From DATKIY01 sp035543875 (lineage in GTDB: Bacteria > Actinomycetota > Actinomycetes > JAHEKZ01): a DNA stretch of 18,946 nt. The translations under genes and the position numbers were made by a program. Below, piece by piece: positions 6,526 through 13,885 of this stretch. Location of the stretch: NCBI GenBank assembly GCA_035543875.1, contig DATKIY010000099.1:1-18946 (forward strand), given 5' to 3'. How positions within the stretch are numbered: the stretch's first letter is position 1; the number at the start of each line of letters is the position of its first letter. The notes under the pieces are model-generated. The model was given only the letters and a program-made list of their open reading frames with translations. It searched no databases and was not told where the DNA came from.

Positions 6526-7311
6526 CTAGGGCGAAGCGATGCGACGCAGCGCATGCGGCAGCCGCGCCGCGGCCGACTCATCCACCAGCATCAACGTTCG
6601 CGCCGTGCCCCTGACCCCTGCCGCTGGGACTTGAAGCGGTCCAGCGCCTGAGGCGGCCAAGTGGACTCCGGCGGCTACCTCGTCGCCTTCGCCCAGCAGC
6701 CACACCTGGTCGGCTGTGCTCAGCGCCTGCGCCGAAAGACTCAGCTGCGAGGTGGTCCGGTCTACCGTGACCGACTCGTTGGCGTACGCCGATGGACGTT
6801 CGGGGTGCAACCCGGCGACCCCGCCGTCGGCACCCACAGTCAACAGGGCCAGGGTGAACGCCGGGACCTGACCATGTTCCGATGGGCTTCGGGCGGCTGA
6901 CAGCGCCTGCGCGTAACGCTGCGCCGAATCTTCGGGGTTCTGATCTGCCGAGGTGCGTTCTGTCGCAGAAGACGATGTCGTGTCCGAAACCATGGGGTGA
7001 ATGCGATCGTCTGGTACGCCGAGATCTAACAGCGATCGTGCAGCGGCGGTCACCGATCGTGATGCTCCAACTGGCGACTGCCAGGTGGCGTTGGCCCACC
7101 ACACTTCGATCCGACTCCAGTCGACTGCGTCGCGCACCCGTTGTTGGCTGACCAGCGTCAGTACATCGGTCACCAGCGTGTCATCGGCGAGCAGGAGGCG
7201 GGCTGTGCCGCTGGCTGCCACGCGGTCAACCAGGACTGTGACGAGTCGAGCTGCCACTGCCTCAAGCAACAGCTCGCGATCGCGGACCACGAAGACTTCG
7301 GGCGTCGTCAT
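6526..7311 (-). CDS. pgl: 6-phosphogluconolactonase homologue with degenerate active site
   Basis: The 261-residue protein aligns with actinobacterial Pgl/DevB over its length: MTTPEVFVVRDRELLLEAVA at the start, DAVDWSRIEVWW (61-72), IHPM (104-107), VWLLGEG (203-209) and VPAAGVRGTARTLMLVDESAAARL at the end. Pgl hydrolyses 6-phosphogluconolactone in the oxidative pentose phosphate pathway. The motifs expected for catalysis are altered. LTGG near residue 42 is LADD, WGDER is WANAT (72-76), the GxGxDGH loop is VGADGGVAG (159-167) and the GKA lysine is absent near 210. It is intact and normal in length, so it looks like a non-catalytic homologue rather than a broken gene. ATG at 7311 is chosen on homology; an in-frame TTG at 7332 would add seven residues. 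It begins 25 nt after tal, the position pgl normally takes after zwf-opcA. Confidence 0.82.
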   Translation of the reverse strand: MTTPEVFVVRDRELLLEAVAARLVTVLVDRVAASGTARLLLADDTLVTDVLTLVSQQRVRDAVDWSRIEVWWANATWQSPVGASRSVTAAARSLLDLGVPDDRIHPMVSDTTSSSATERTSADQNPEDSAQRYAQALSAARSPSEHGQVPAFTLALLTVGADGGVAGLHPERPSAYANESVTVDRTTSQLSLSAQALSTADQVWLLGEGDEVAAGVHLAASGAGPLQVPAAGVRGTARTLMLVDESAAARLPHALRRIASP

Positions 7312-7336
7312 GGTCGAACGCGGTCGGAGCAAGCTG

Positions 7337-8455
7337 TCACGACCCGGACCGTTCCATTGCCTGTTGAACCGAGTCGCGCAGCTGTTGCCAGGACTTTTCG
7401 AAGGAAGCGACGCCCTCGCGCTCCAGTTGCTCGACGACAGAGTCGTAGTCGACCCCCGCGGCTGCGAGCTGGTCGAGAACCGCTAGGTCTGCGGAGTAGT
7501 CGCTGCTAATCGTTCGGCCACGCAGCTGGCCGTGGTCCTCGACGGCGCGCAGGGTAGCTGGCGGCATCGTGTTGACCGTCTTAGGCGCGACCAGCTCGAC
7601 GACGTAACGCGTGTCTTCGTATGAGGGGTCTTTGGTGCTGGTCGAAGCCCAGAGCGGACGTTGCGGCTGCGCTCCCTGATCGGCCAACGCCAACCAGCGG
7701 TGGCTGGCGAGTACCTCTTCAAAGTGGGCATACGCAAGGCGGGCGTTGGCAATCGCAGTGCGGCCCCGCAAGGCAGCGGCCGCCGGAGCTGATGAGGCAT
7801 CGAGCTGACGGTCGACCGCGGTATCAAAACGACTGATGAAGAAGGAGGCCACTGACCCGATGGTGGCCAAGTCGTGTCCGTTGGCCGCCGCCTTCTCCAG
7901 ACCGAGCAGCCAGGCGTCGGTGACTTCGCGGTAGCGGGGAAGCCCGAAGATGAGGGTGACATTGATACTGATGCCGGCGGCGAGCGAAGCCGTAATTGCG
8001 GGAAGTCCTGCGCTGGTCCCGGGAATCTTGATCATGAGGTTGGGTCGGTCGACCCGAGTCCACAACTGCGACGCCTCGGACACCGTCGACTCGGTATCGC
8101 CGGCAAGTCGCGGATCGACCTCCAGCGACACGCGGCCGTCGATCCGATGGGTGGCCAGGTAGACGTCGCTGAAAACGTCGCATGCGGCTTGGACGTCGTC
8201 GACCGTGAGTGCACGAACCGCCTCGTCCAGGCTTGCTCCAGCTTTGCTGAGTGCAGAAATCTGGTCGACGTAGTCAGCTCCGTCACCGACGGCCGCTGCG
8301 AAGATCGACGGATTGGTGGTAACGCCCACTACGTGCTGGTGCTGGACAAGACTCGCAAGCTCGCCCGACGTCAGCCGGTGTCGCCCGAGATCGTCCAGCC
8401 AAATCGAAACTCCCGCGTCAGCAAGTGCCGACAACGCATCGGTCGGCGTGGTCAT
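7337..8455 (-). CDS. tal: Transaldolase (actinobacterial type)
   Basis: This 372-residue enzyme transfers a dihydroxyacetone unit between sedoheptulose-7-phosphate and glyceraldehyde-3-phosphate in the non-oxidative pentose phosphate pathway. The N-terminus has SIWLDDLGRHRL and GVTTNPSIF (44-52), typical of the longer actinobacterial transaldolases. The Schiff-base lysine is K143 in NLMIKIPGTSAG. ISINVTLIFGLPRY and VASFFISRFDTAVD (barrel strands), then RPLWASTSTKDPSYEDTRYV and PKTVNTMPP near the C-terminus, complete the family pattern. The ATG at 8455 overlaps the tkt stop as ATGA, so it is translationally coupled to tkt. The length is normal and all visible catalytic residues are present. 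Confidence 0.96.
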   Translation of the reverse strand: MTTPTDALSALADAGVSIWLDDLGRHRLTSGELASLVQHQHVVGVTTNPSIFAAAVGDGADYVDQISALSKAGASLDEAVRALTVDDVQAACDVFSDVYLATHRIDGRVSLEVDPRLAGDTESTVSEASQLWTRVDRPNLMIKIPGTSAGLPAITASLAAGISINVTLIFGLPRYREVTDAWLLGLEKAAANGHDLATIGSVASFFISRFDTAVDRQLDASSAPAAAALRGRTAIANARLAYAHFEEVLASHRWLALADQGAQPQRPLWASTSTKDPSYEDTRYVVELVAPKTVNTMPPATLRAVEDHGQLRGRTISSDYSADLAVLDQLAAAGVDYDSVVEQLEREGVASFEKSWQQLRDSVQQAMERSGS

Positions 8456-10593
8456 CGTGAGCTCTCCCCTTCTGTGCGGAGACCTGTGAGTTGAATGGAC
8501 GCGCGCACGGCGTCAGACACCGCTTCGGAGGTGAACCCAAACTTCTCAAACAGCGTGGCGGCGTCGGCCGACGCGCCGAAGTGGTCGATGCCAACCACGC
8601 AGCCCGAGTCACCGACAAGTCGCCACCAGGAAAGGGGTGACCCCGCCTCGACGGCAACCCTGGCCCGAACCCTGGAGGGCAGCACAGTCTCTCGGTAGCT
8701 TTCTGGTTGCGCTGCAAACCACTCCATGCAGGGCATGGAGACGACGCGCGTGCTTGTCCCGTCTTGCTCGAGTGCGACCGCCGCGGCTACTGCCAGCTGC
8801 AGCTCTGAGCCGGTGGCCATGATGATCGCGTCCACCGTGGGGCGGCTGCCATCGACCAGGATGTAGCCGCCTTTGGCTACACCGTCCATTCCGCGCTGGT
8901 CGGTGCCGGACAACACGGGCAGGTTCTGCCTGGATAATGCCAAGGCGACCGGCCCGGTTCGGTGTTCGATCGTGGCACGCCACGCAGCGGTCGTTTCGTT
9001 CGCGTCGCCAGGTCGCACCACGGACAGGTTGGGGATCGCGCGTAGCGCAGCCAGGTGCTCAATGGGCTGATGGGTCGGTCCGTCTTCGCCAACGCCGATC
9101 GAGTCATGCGTCCACACGTAGATCGTCGGAATACCCATGATCGCTGCCATGCGAACCGATGGCCGCATGTAGTCACTGAACACCAGGAAGGTTCCGACGT
9201 ACGGTCGGGTGTGACCCTCCAACGCGATGCCGTTCGCAATCGCACCCATAGCGTGCTCGCGCACCCCGAAGTGAAGGGTTCGCCCGAACGGACCTCCCTG
9301 CCACATGGCTGTCTGTCGATCCTCGGGCAGCGCAGAAGGCGACCCGGGGATCGTGGTGTTGTTCGAGCCAGCGAGGTCGGCTGAGCCGCCCCAAAGCTCA
9401 GGCAACCGAGCACCAAGAGCTGCAAGTGCCTTCCCAGAGGCGGCTCGAGTCGCCACGTTGTCTCCAGTGACGAACATGGGCAAGTCGTCGTCCCAATCAG
9501 TCGGCAGCTTGCCTGACTGCAGCCGTTGTTGTAGCAAGGCACGCTCTGGTTCCTTTGCTGCCCACGCGTCGTATCGGTCTTGCCACGCCGCGCGGAGCTT
9601 GGCGCCGCGAACTCCTATTTCTCTGGCATGTCGCAGGACCGAAGCGTCAACGTCGAACGACTTGGTCGGGTCGAAGCCCAGAACCTGCTTGGTAGCGGCG
9701 ACCTCCTCGGCTCCCAGTGCGGAGCCATGCGCCTTGCCGGTGTCCTGCGCGTTTGGTGCGGGCCACGCAATATGAGTTCGCAGCCGGATGAAACTCGGCT
9801 GGTCCCGTTGCTCGCGCGCGTTCGTGAAAGCTGCATTGAGCTGCTCGACATCGATATCGCCGTTCGACTTCGGCTCCAGCTCCTGGACATGCCAGCCGTA
9901 CGCGCGATACCGCTCCGCGACGTCCTCAGTGAACGCGATGTTTGTGTTGTCCTCGATGGAGATGTGATTGTCATCCCAAACCACGACGAGGTTGCCGAGC
10001 CGCTGTGTTCCCGCAAACGACGAAGCTTCAGCACTTACGCCTTCTTGTAGGTCGCCATCGCTGGCGAACACCCACACAGTCCAGTCGAAGGGGCTCTCAC
10101 CCTGGGCGGTTTCCGGATCGAGCAGTCCCCGAACCCGACGCCCGGCCATAGCCATGCCCACGCCGTTGGACAGGCCCTGACCAAGGGGACCGGTGGTCGT
10201 TTCCACGCCACGCGTGTGGCCGTGTTCGGGGTGCCCGGGCGTCAGGCTGCCCCAGGTGCGCAGGGCTTTGAGGTCGTCGAGTTCAAGCCCGTAGCCGGAC
10301 AGGTAGAGCTGCAGGTAAAGCGTGAGGCTGGAGTGGCCCATGGACAGGACGAAGCGGTCACGTCCCAGCCAGTCGGGAGCGGCCGGGTCGTGGCGCAGGT
10401 GCCGCTGGAACAGCAGGTAGGCGGCTGGCGCGAGGCTCATGGCCGTGCCTGGATGTCCGTTGCCCACCTTCTGCACGGCATCCATGGCGAGGACGCGACA
10501 GGTGTCGACTGCGCGTCGATCATCGTCGGTCCAAGGCACCGGGGAGTTGCCTTTTTGGGGGCTGCCGGATTGACCGATGTGGGGCGTGCTCAC
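8452..10593 (-). CDS. tkt: Transketolase
   Basis: This 713-residue thiamine-diphosphate enzyme moves two-carbon units between sugar phosphates. The N-terminal region has VQKVGNGHPGTAMSLAP, MGHSSLTLYLQLYLSGY and TGPLGQGLSNGVGMA. The cofactor and metal site is SDGDLQEGVSAEASSFAG plus WDDNHISIED. The central Pyr domain has GRTLHFGVREHAMGAIANG, whose Glu activates the cofactor, and WTHDSIGVGEDGPTHQPIEH. The open frame extends upstream to 10686, but the first 31 residues are not transketolase-like. GTG at 10593 gives the expected MSTPHIGQ-type start, with only a weak GAGTGAG as ribosome-binding site. Translation continues into tal through ATGA. The 166-nt region up to ctaB is divergent and holds an inverted repeat beside this start. 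Confidence 0.96.
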   Translation of the reverse strand: MSTPHIGQSGSPQKGNSPVPWTDDDRRAVDTCRVLAMDAVQKVGNGHPGTAMSLAPAAYLLFQRHLRHDPAAPDWLGRDRFVLSMGHSSLTLYLQLYLSGYGLELDDLKALRTWGSLTPGHPEHGHTRGVETTTGPLGQGLSNGVGMAMAGRRVRGLLDPETAQGESPFDWTVWVFASDGDLQEGVSAEASSFAGTQRLGNLVVVWDDNHISIEDNTNIAFTEDVAERYRAYGWHVQELEPKSNGDIDVEQLNAAFTNAREQRDQPSFIRLRTHIAWPAPNAQDTGKAHGSALGAEEVAATKQVLGFDPTKSFDVDASVLRHAREIGVRGAKLRAAWQDRYDAWAAKEPERALLQQRLQSGKLPTDWDDDLPMFVTGDNVATRAASGKALAALGARLPELWGGSADLAGSNNTTIPGSPSALPEDRQTAMWQGGPFGRTLHFGVREHAMGAIANGIALEGHTRPYVGTFLVFSDYMRPSVRMAAIMGIPTIYVWTHDSIGVGEDGPTHQPIEHLAALRAIPNLSVVRPGDANETTAAWRATIEHRTGPVALALSRQNLPVLSGTDQRGMDGVAKGGYILVDGSRPTVDAIIMATGSELQLAVAAAVALEQDGTSTRVVSMPCMEWFAAQPESYRETVLPSRVRARVAVEAGSPLSWWRLVGDSGCVVGIDHFGASADAATLFEKFGFTSEAVSDAVRASIQLTGLRTEGESSR

Positions 10594-10598
10594 TGGCG

Positions 10599-10653
10599 GC
10601 TCACTCTGGATGGGTGCGGCGGGTTGTCCCGAGCCTACCCGGCTAGAGTGAGC
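10599..10653. repeat. Inverted repeat in the tkt-ctaB divergent region
   Basis: GCTCACTCT (10599-10607) and AGAGTGAGC (10645-10653) are perfect 9-bp reverse complements separated by 37 bp. On the tkt strand the arm nearest the gene contains GAGTGAG, which is also the only ribosome-binding-like sequence before the tkt GTG at 10593. Pairing of the arms would hide it. Alternatively the arms are paired operator half-sites. A TAGGCT hexamer on the minus strand lies between the arms and could be a -10 element. Confidence 0.6.
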
Positions 10654-10759
10654 GCGAAACGCGCCCGGTTGGACGCGGTTCCACAAGTTTCAACCCACCA
10701 AACTATCCGTCCATCAGCCGGCAGCGATCACGCGGCCATGAGTCATTCATGAGGTACCT

Positions 10760-11701
10760 GTGACCGTCGTCGATGCCGGGACCGTGGTTCTCGCCACGAC
10801 CGTCCGTCGCAGGTCTTGGCGTGACACGCTGCGGGCGTACGTAGCGCTCACGAAGCCGCGGATCATTGAACTGCTGTTGGTGACGACCGTGCCGACGATG
10901 TTCCTAGCGGCTGGTGGCGTGCCCAATCTCTCGTTGGTCGTGGCAACGCTGATAGGTGGGACGCTGGCTGCCGGGTCTGCGAACAGCCTGAACTGCTATG
11001 TCGACCGCGACATAGACCAGATCATGAGCCGCACCGGACATCGCCCGCTGGCTACGGCCGAAGTCACACCCCGCGAAGCGCTGTTGTTTGGGCTTGCGCT
11101 GGGTGCAGCGTCGATGGCAACGATGCTCGCCTGGGTGAACCCGCTCGCGACGGCGCTGACGTTCGCCGCGATTGCTTTCTACGTGCTCGTGTACACGCTC
11201 GCGCTGAAGCGACGCACGCCATCAAACATTGTCTGGGGCGGCATCGCTGGCTGCATGCCTGTTCTCATTGGATGGGCGGCAGTTACCAACTCACTGTCGT
11301 GGGCCGCGCTTTTGTTGTTCCTTGTTGTTTTCTGGTGGACGCCTCCGCACTTTTGGGCGTTGGCCATGCGCTTTAAGGATGACTACGCAGCGGCGGGCAT
11401 ACCGATGCTCCCAGTAGTGGCGGAGCCGGCGGTCGTCGTGCGTCGGATGTTGGGGCATTCCTGGGCGATGGTTGGTGCCTCACTCCTGCTGTGGCCGGTC
11501 GGCGGGATGACTGTTGCCTACGGAGTGGTTGCGGTCGGATTGGGTGCTGCCTTCCTGTACGAGACGTATGCACTCCGCTCGCGAGTTCGAAGCGGCCTAA
11601 GCATCGAACGGCTGCGACCGATGCGGCTGTTCCACTGGTCCATCACCTACCTGACCCTGCTGTTCGCCGCCGTCGGCATCGACGCGCTCTTGCCGTTCTA
11701 A
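10760..11701 (+). CDS. ctaB: Protoheme IX farnesyltransferase (haem O synthase)
   Basis: This 313-residue polytopic membrane enzyme adds a farnesyl chain to haem B to make haem O for cytochrome oxidase. The UbiA-family signature is NCYVDRDIDQIMSRTGHRPL, with N78, D82 and D86 binding magnesium and diphosphate. It is preceded by YVALTKPRIIELLLVTTVP. The second conserved loop is VFWWTPPHFWALAMRFKDDY followed by AAGIPMLPVV. About eight or nine hydrophobic segments span the rest. The GTG at 10760 follows GAGG at 10751-10754. The gene is divergent from tkt, the usual actinobacterial arrangement, and convergent with the histidine kinase 57 nt downstream. The spacer (11702-11758) shows no clear terminator. 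Confidence 0.97.
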   Translation: MTVVDAGTVVLATTVRRRSWRDTLRAYVALTKPRIIELLLVTTVPTMFLAAGGVPNLSLVVATLIGGTLAAGSANSLNCYVDRDIDQIMSRTGHRPLATAEVTPREALLFGLALGAASMATMLAWVNPLATALTFAAIAFYVLVYTLALKRRTPSNIVWGGIAGCMPVLIGWAAVTNSLSWAALLLFLVVFWWTPPHFWALAMRFKDDYAAAGIPMLPVVAEPAVVVRRMLGHSWAMVGASLLLWPVGGMTVAYGVVAVGLGAAFLYETYALRSRVRSGLSIERLRPMRLFHWSITYLTLLFAAVGIDALLPF

Positions 11702-11758
11702 CCCTTCCGGCACCTGCCACTGTTCAGCTGACCCCTACTGACAAGGTTCGTTGGCAAG

Positions 11759-13042
11759 CTAGTCCGCTGGCGCTGATAGGTGCAGCAGAACGCCAGCGCC
11801 GCCTTCGGGGCCGGACAGCGTCGTCAAACCGCCGCCACTCGCGTGCGCCGTTCGTGCCGCAATGTCGAGTCCTAGTCCGGTCGACCCGGCGCCAGAGACA
11901 CCTCGGGCACCGATATCGCTGCCTAGTGGCCAGCCCGGACCCTGGTCGGTGATGAGGACGTCCACACCGCCAGCCGCTGGCGCCGAAAGGGTGATCTGAA
12001 ATCCAGTGCCCTCCGGCGTGTGGGCAAACACATTTCCCAGCACGGCGTCGAAGGCTGCGGCAAGGTCGGCGGCACTGCACCGGACCCAGGCTGGCTGCGC
12101 CGGGATGCTGATCGTTGCTTCCCGTCCTTCGTCCTCAGCAAGGGCGGACCAGAATCGTGCGCGTTCCCGCAGAACCTGTTCGGCGTCGCACCGAGCCTGA
12201 ACACCTTCGCGCACCGGGCGTCGCGCTTCGTTGATGACGGCGTCAACGGTCCGCGATAGCTGTTCAACGTCATCAGTGATCCGGTTGCGCTCGGCCTCGT
12301 CGGCAAGTGACTCGGCGTCGAGCCGCAGCGCTGTCACCGGCGTCCGAAGGCGGTGCGACAGGTCGGCCACCGCCTCTCGTTCGGCAACCAACAAGTCGCC
12401 AACTCGGTGCGCTAGGCGGTTCAACGCGGTGCCGACTAACTTCGTTTCTCTCGGCCCCGACGGCTCGACGCGGGCAGCAAGGTCGCCTTTGGCCAAAGAC
12501 TCAGCAGTCTCCGCGAGCTCTTCAGCTGGCTTGACGAACGAGCGAGCTAGCGCGTCTCCCACGGCCAGAGCCAACAGGAGGAGGACGACTGCAAGCCCAA
12601 GCAGCGACAGTCGCGCGCGGGTAACCCCTGCGTCGAGCTCGTCAGGAGGCACCAAGACCCGGATCACCGTCGGCGGTTTTGGCGGGTCGATCACGGCTAC
12701 CGCAATCTCGCGTCCGTCGGGGCCGTCAGCGGTCAACGTGGTTCCACTCTGCGCCAGACGTACAGCGTCAGTTTCCGGGCTGGCAGCCCCGAGCGTCGAA
12801 CCATTCGGTAGGTAGATGGTCACGGGGTAGCCGCCGTCGGCATTGACCTGGTCGACGGCAACCTCCAGCTTGTCCCGCGGGACGGTCGCGACCAGGCCGG
12901 CGAACGGTTGGATGCGCAACGTGGCAGAGGTGGTTGCACGACTCTCCGCGACGGTCTGCACCAAAACCGCCAGGGGCAACAGGAATGCCAACAGGACAAG
13001 AGCGGTGCTGGCGGCAATGGTGATCAGAATGCGACGTCGCAT
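11759..13042 (-). CDS. Membrane sensor histidine kinase
   Basis: This is a 427-residue sensor kinase. TM1 is about residues 7-30 and TM2 about 145-165, enclosing a roughly 115-residue extracytoplasmic domain without a motif I recognise. A HAMP linker covers about 165-217. The HisKA box DLSHRLRTPVTALRLD has the phospho-acceptor H230. The ATPase domain has the N-box NVFAHTPEGT (N337), G1 DQGPGW (366-371) and G2 GAGSTGLGL (384-392). All catalytic elements are present. It lies 12 nt downstream of the response regulator gene, so it is the second gene of that operon. The signal is unknown. The position between ctaB and ctaA might hint at a membrane, redox or envelope cue, but this is only inference. 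Confidence 0.93.
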   Translation of the reverse strand: MRRRILITIAASTALVLLAFLLPLAVLVQTVAESRATTSATLRIQPFAGLVATVPRDKLEVAVDQVNADGGYPVTIYLPNGSTLGAASPETDAVRLAQSGTTLTADGPDGREIAVAVIDPPKPPTVIRVLVPPDELDAGVTRARLSLLGLAVVLLLLALAVGDALARSFVKPAEELAETAESLAKGDLAARVEPSGPRETKLVGTALNRLAHRVGDLLVAEREAVADLSHRLRTPVTALRLDAESLADEAERNRITDDVEQLSRTVDAVINEARRPVREGVQARCDAEQVLRERARFWSALAEDEGREATISIPAQPAWVRCSAADLAAAFDAVLGNVFAHTPEGTGFQITLSAPAAGGVDVLITDQGPGWPLGSDIGARGVSGAGSTGLGLDIAARTAHASGGGLTTLSGPEGGAGVLLHLSAPAD

Positions 13043-13054
13043 CGGCCGGTCGAC

Positions 13055-13741
13055 CTAGTTGGCGGTGGGGTCGACGACTTTGATGCCCACACCGCGCACG
13101 CTCACCAGGAAGCGAGGTTCCTGCGCGGTCTCACCCAGTTTGCGACGCAGCCAGGACAGATGAACGTCAACGGTCTTATCAGCGCCGCCGTATGGCAAGC
13201 GCCACACCTCGGTGAGGAGCTCCCGTTTGCTCACGACATTTCCAACGCGAGCCATGAGGTATGCCAGCAGGTCGAACTCCTTCGGGCTCAGCTCGATCGA
13301 GGCTCCGTTCAAGGAGGCTTCTCGTGAGCCCGTATCCACCATCAGCTGCCCTACCCGCAACTCCGTTGTCGCGGTTGTGTCACTGCTGCGCCGAAGTACA
13401 GCGCGAATCCGCGCGTCCAGCTGCTCAGCACTAAATGGCTTGGTCAGGTAGTCATCGGCCCCGGCATCGAGTGCTCGGACGATCGATGCATCGTCGTCTC
13501 GGGCGGTGGCCACGATGACTGGCACAGCGCTTACTGCACGCAGCATGCGTAGGACTTCGGCCCCGTCGAGATCGGGCAGGCCAAGGTCGAGCAGCACGAG
13601 GTCGGGTCGGTCGTCGACGGCCGATCGCAGCCCCGAAAGTGCATCGTTAGCCGACGACACCGCGTGTCCACGTTCGCCGAGCGCGCGGACGAGCGCGGCA
13701 CGAATCGAAGCATCGTCTTCAACGACCAGCACTTGGACCAC
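13055..13741 (-). CDS. OmpR/PhoB-family response regulator
   Basis: This is a 228-residue response regulator. The receiver domain has the acidic pair in VLVVEDDAS (D9, D10), the phospho-acceptor D52 in LVLLDLGLPDLDG, T79 in IVATARDDD and K101 in DYLTKPF. The winged-helix DNA-binding domain has ELSPKEFDLLAYLM, VVSKRELLTEVW, KTVDVHLSWLRRKLG and VRGVGIKV. The frame stays open to 14302, but sequence before VQVLVVEDD is arginine-rich and lies opposite the divergent gene. GTG at 13741 is therefore the likely start, without a clear ribosome-binding site. It precedes the histidine kinase by 12 nt. An 11-bp direct repeat overlapping a TAAAAT -10 candidate upstream suggests autoregulation. Confidence 0.93.
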   Translation of the reverse strand: MVQVLVVEDDASIRAALVRALGERGHAVSSANDALSGLRSAVDDRPDLVLLDLGLPDLDGAEVLRMLRAVSAVPVIVATARDDDASIVRALDAGADDYLTKPFSAEQLDARIRAVLRRSSDTTATTELRVGQLMVDTGSREASLNGASIELSPKEFDLLAYLMARVGNVVSKRELLTEVWRLPYGGADKTVDVHLSWLRRKLGETAQEPRFLVSVRGVGIKVVDPTAN

Positions 13742-13821
13742 GTGCCGGAGCGTAGCCAGCAGGGCTGGTTTCTGGCGATCGTCGCTCGGCGTTCTGGCGC
13801 TAAACCTCGCTGGTACCAAAG

Positions 13822-13827
13822 ATTTTA
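13822..13827 (-). promoter_or_regulatory. Candidate -10 element for the response regulator operon
   Basis: The minus strand reads TAAAAT at 13827-13822, matching TATAAT in five of six positions and standing out in GC-rich sequence. I see no convincing -35 hexamer 16-18 bp upstream, so an activator might be needed. A start point near 13815 would give a leader of about 75 nt. Confidence 0.4.
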
Positions 13828-13846
13828 GGTTCGCCTTAGGGGTGCC
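13825..13846 (+). promoter_or_regulatory. 11-bp direct repeat between the response regulator and the secreted protein gene
   Basis: TTAGGTTCGCC (13825-13835) is followed immediately by TTAGGGGTGCC (13836-13846), then TTGACC. Tandem half-sites at about 11-bp spacing are a common binding pattern of OmpR-family regulators. The site lies between the two divergent genes and touches the TAAAAT element, so it could control both. The first unit also resembles the TTAGGTTAGGC half of an iron-regulator (IdeR/DtxR) box, but the second half does not fit. Confidence 0.5.
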
Positions 13847-13885
13847 TTGACCTTTGTCAGGGTCTGGATAGGAGAGGCTTCGGTA

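Noticed and set aside
10594..10686. 31-residue N-terminal extension of transketolase
   Set aside because: It has no family similarity and covers the divergent promoter region; GTG at 10593 fits the usual length.
10216..10752. 178-residue ORF on the plus strand in the tkt 5' region
   Set aside because: It is antisense to conserved transketolase motifs and has no domain.
12231..12815. 194-residue Ser/Arg-rich ORF opposite the histidine kinase
   Set aside because: Low-complexity composition reflects the opposite strand of a GC-rich gene.
13825..13843. Iron-regulator (IdeR/DtxR) box
   Set aside because: Only the left half resembles the consensus; the right half continues a direct rather than an inverted repeat.
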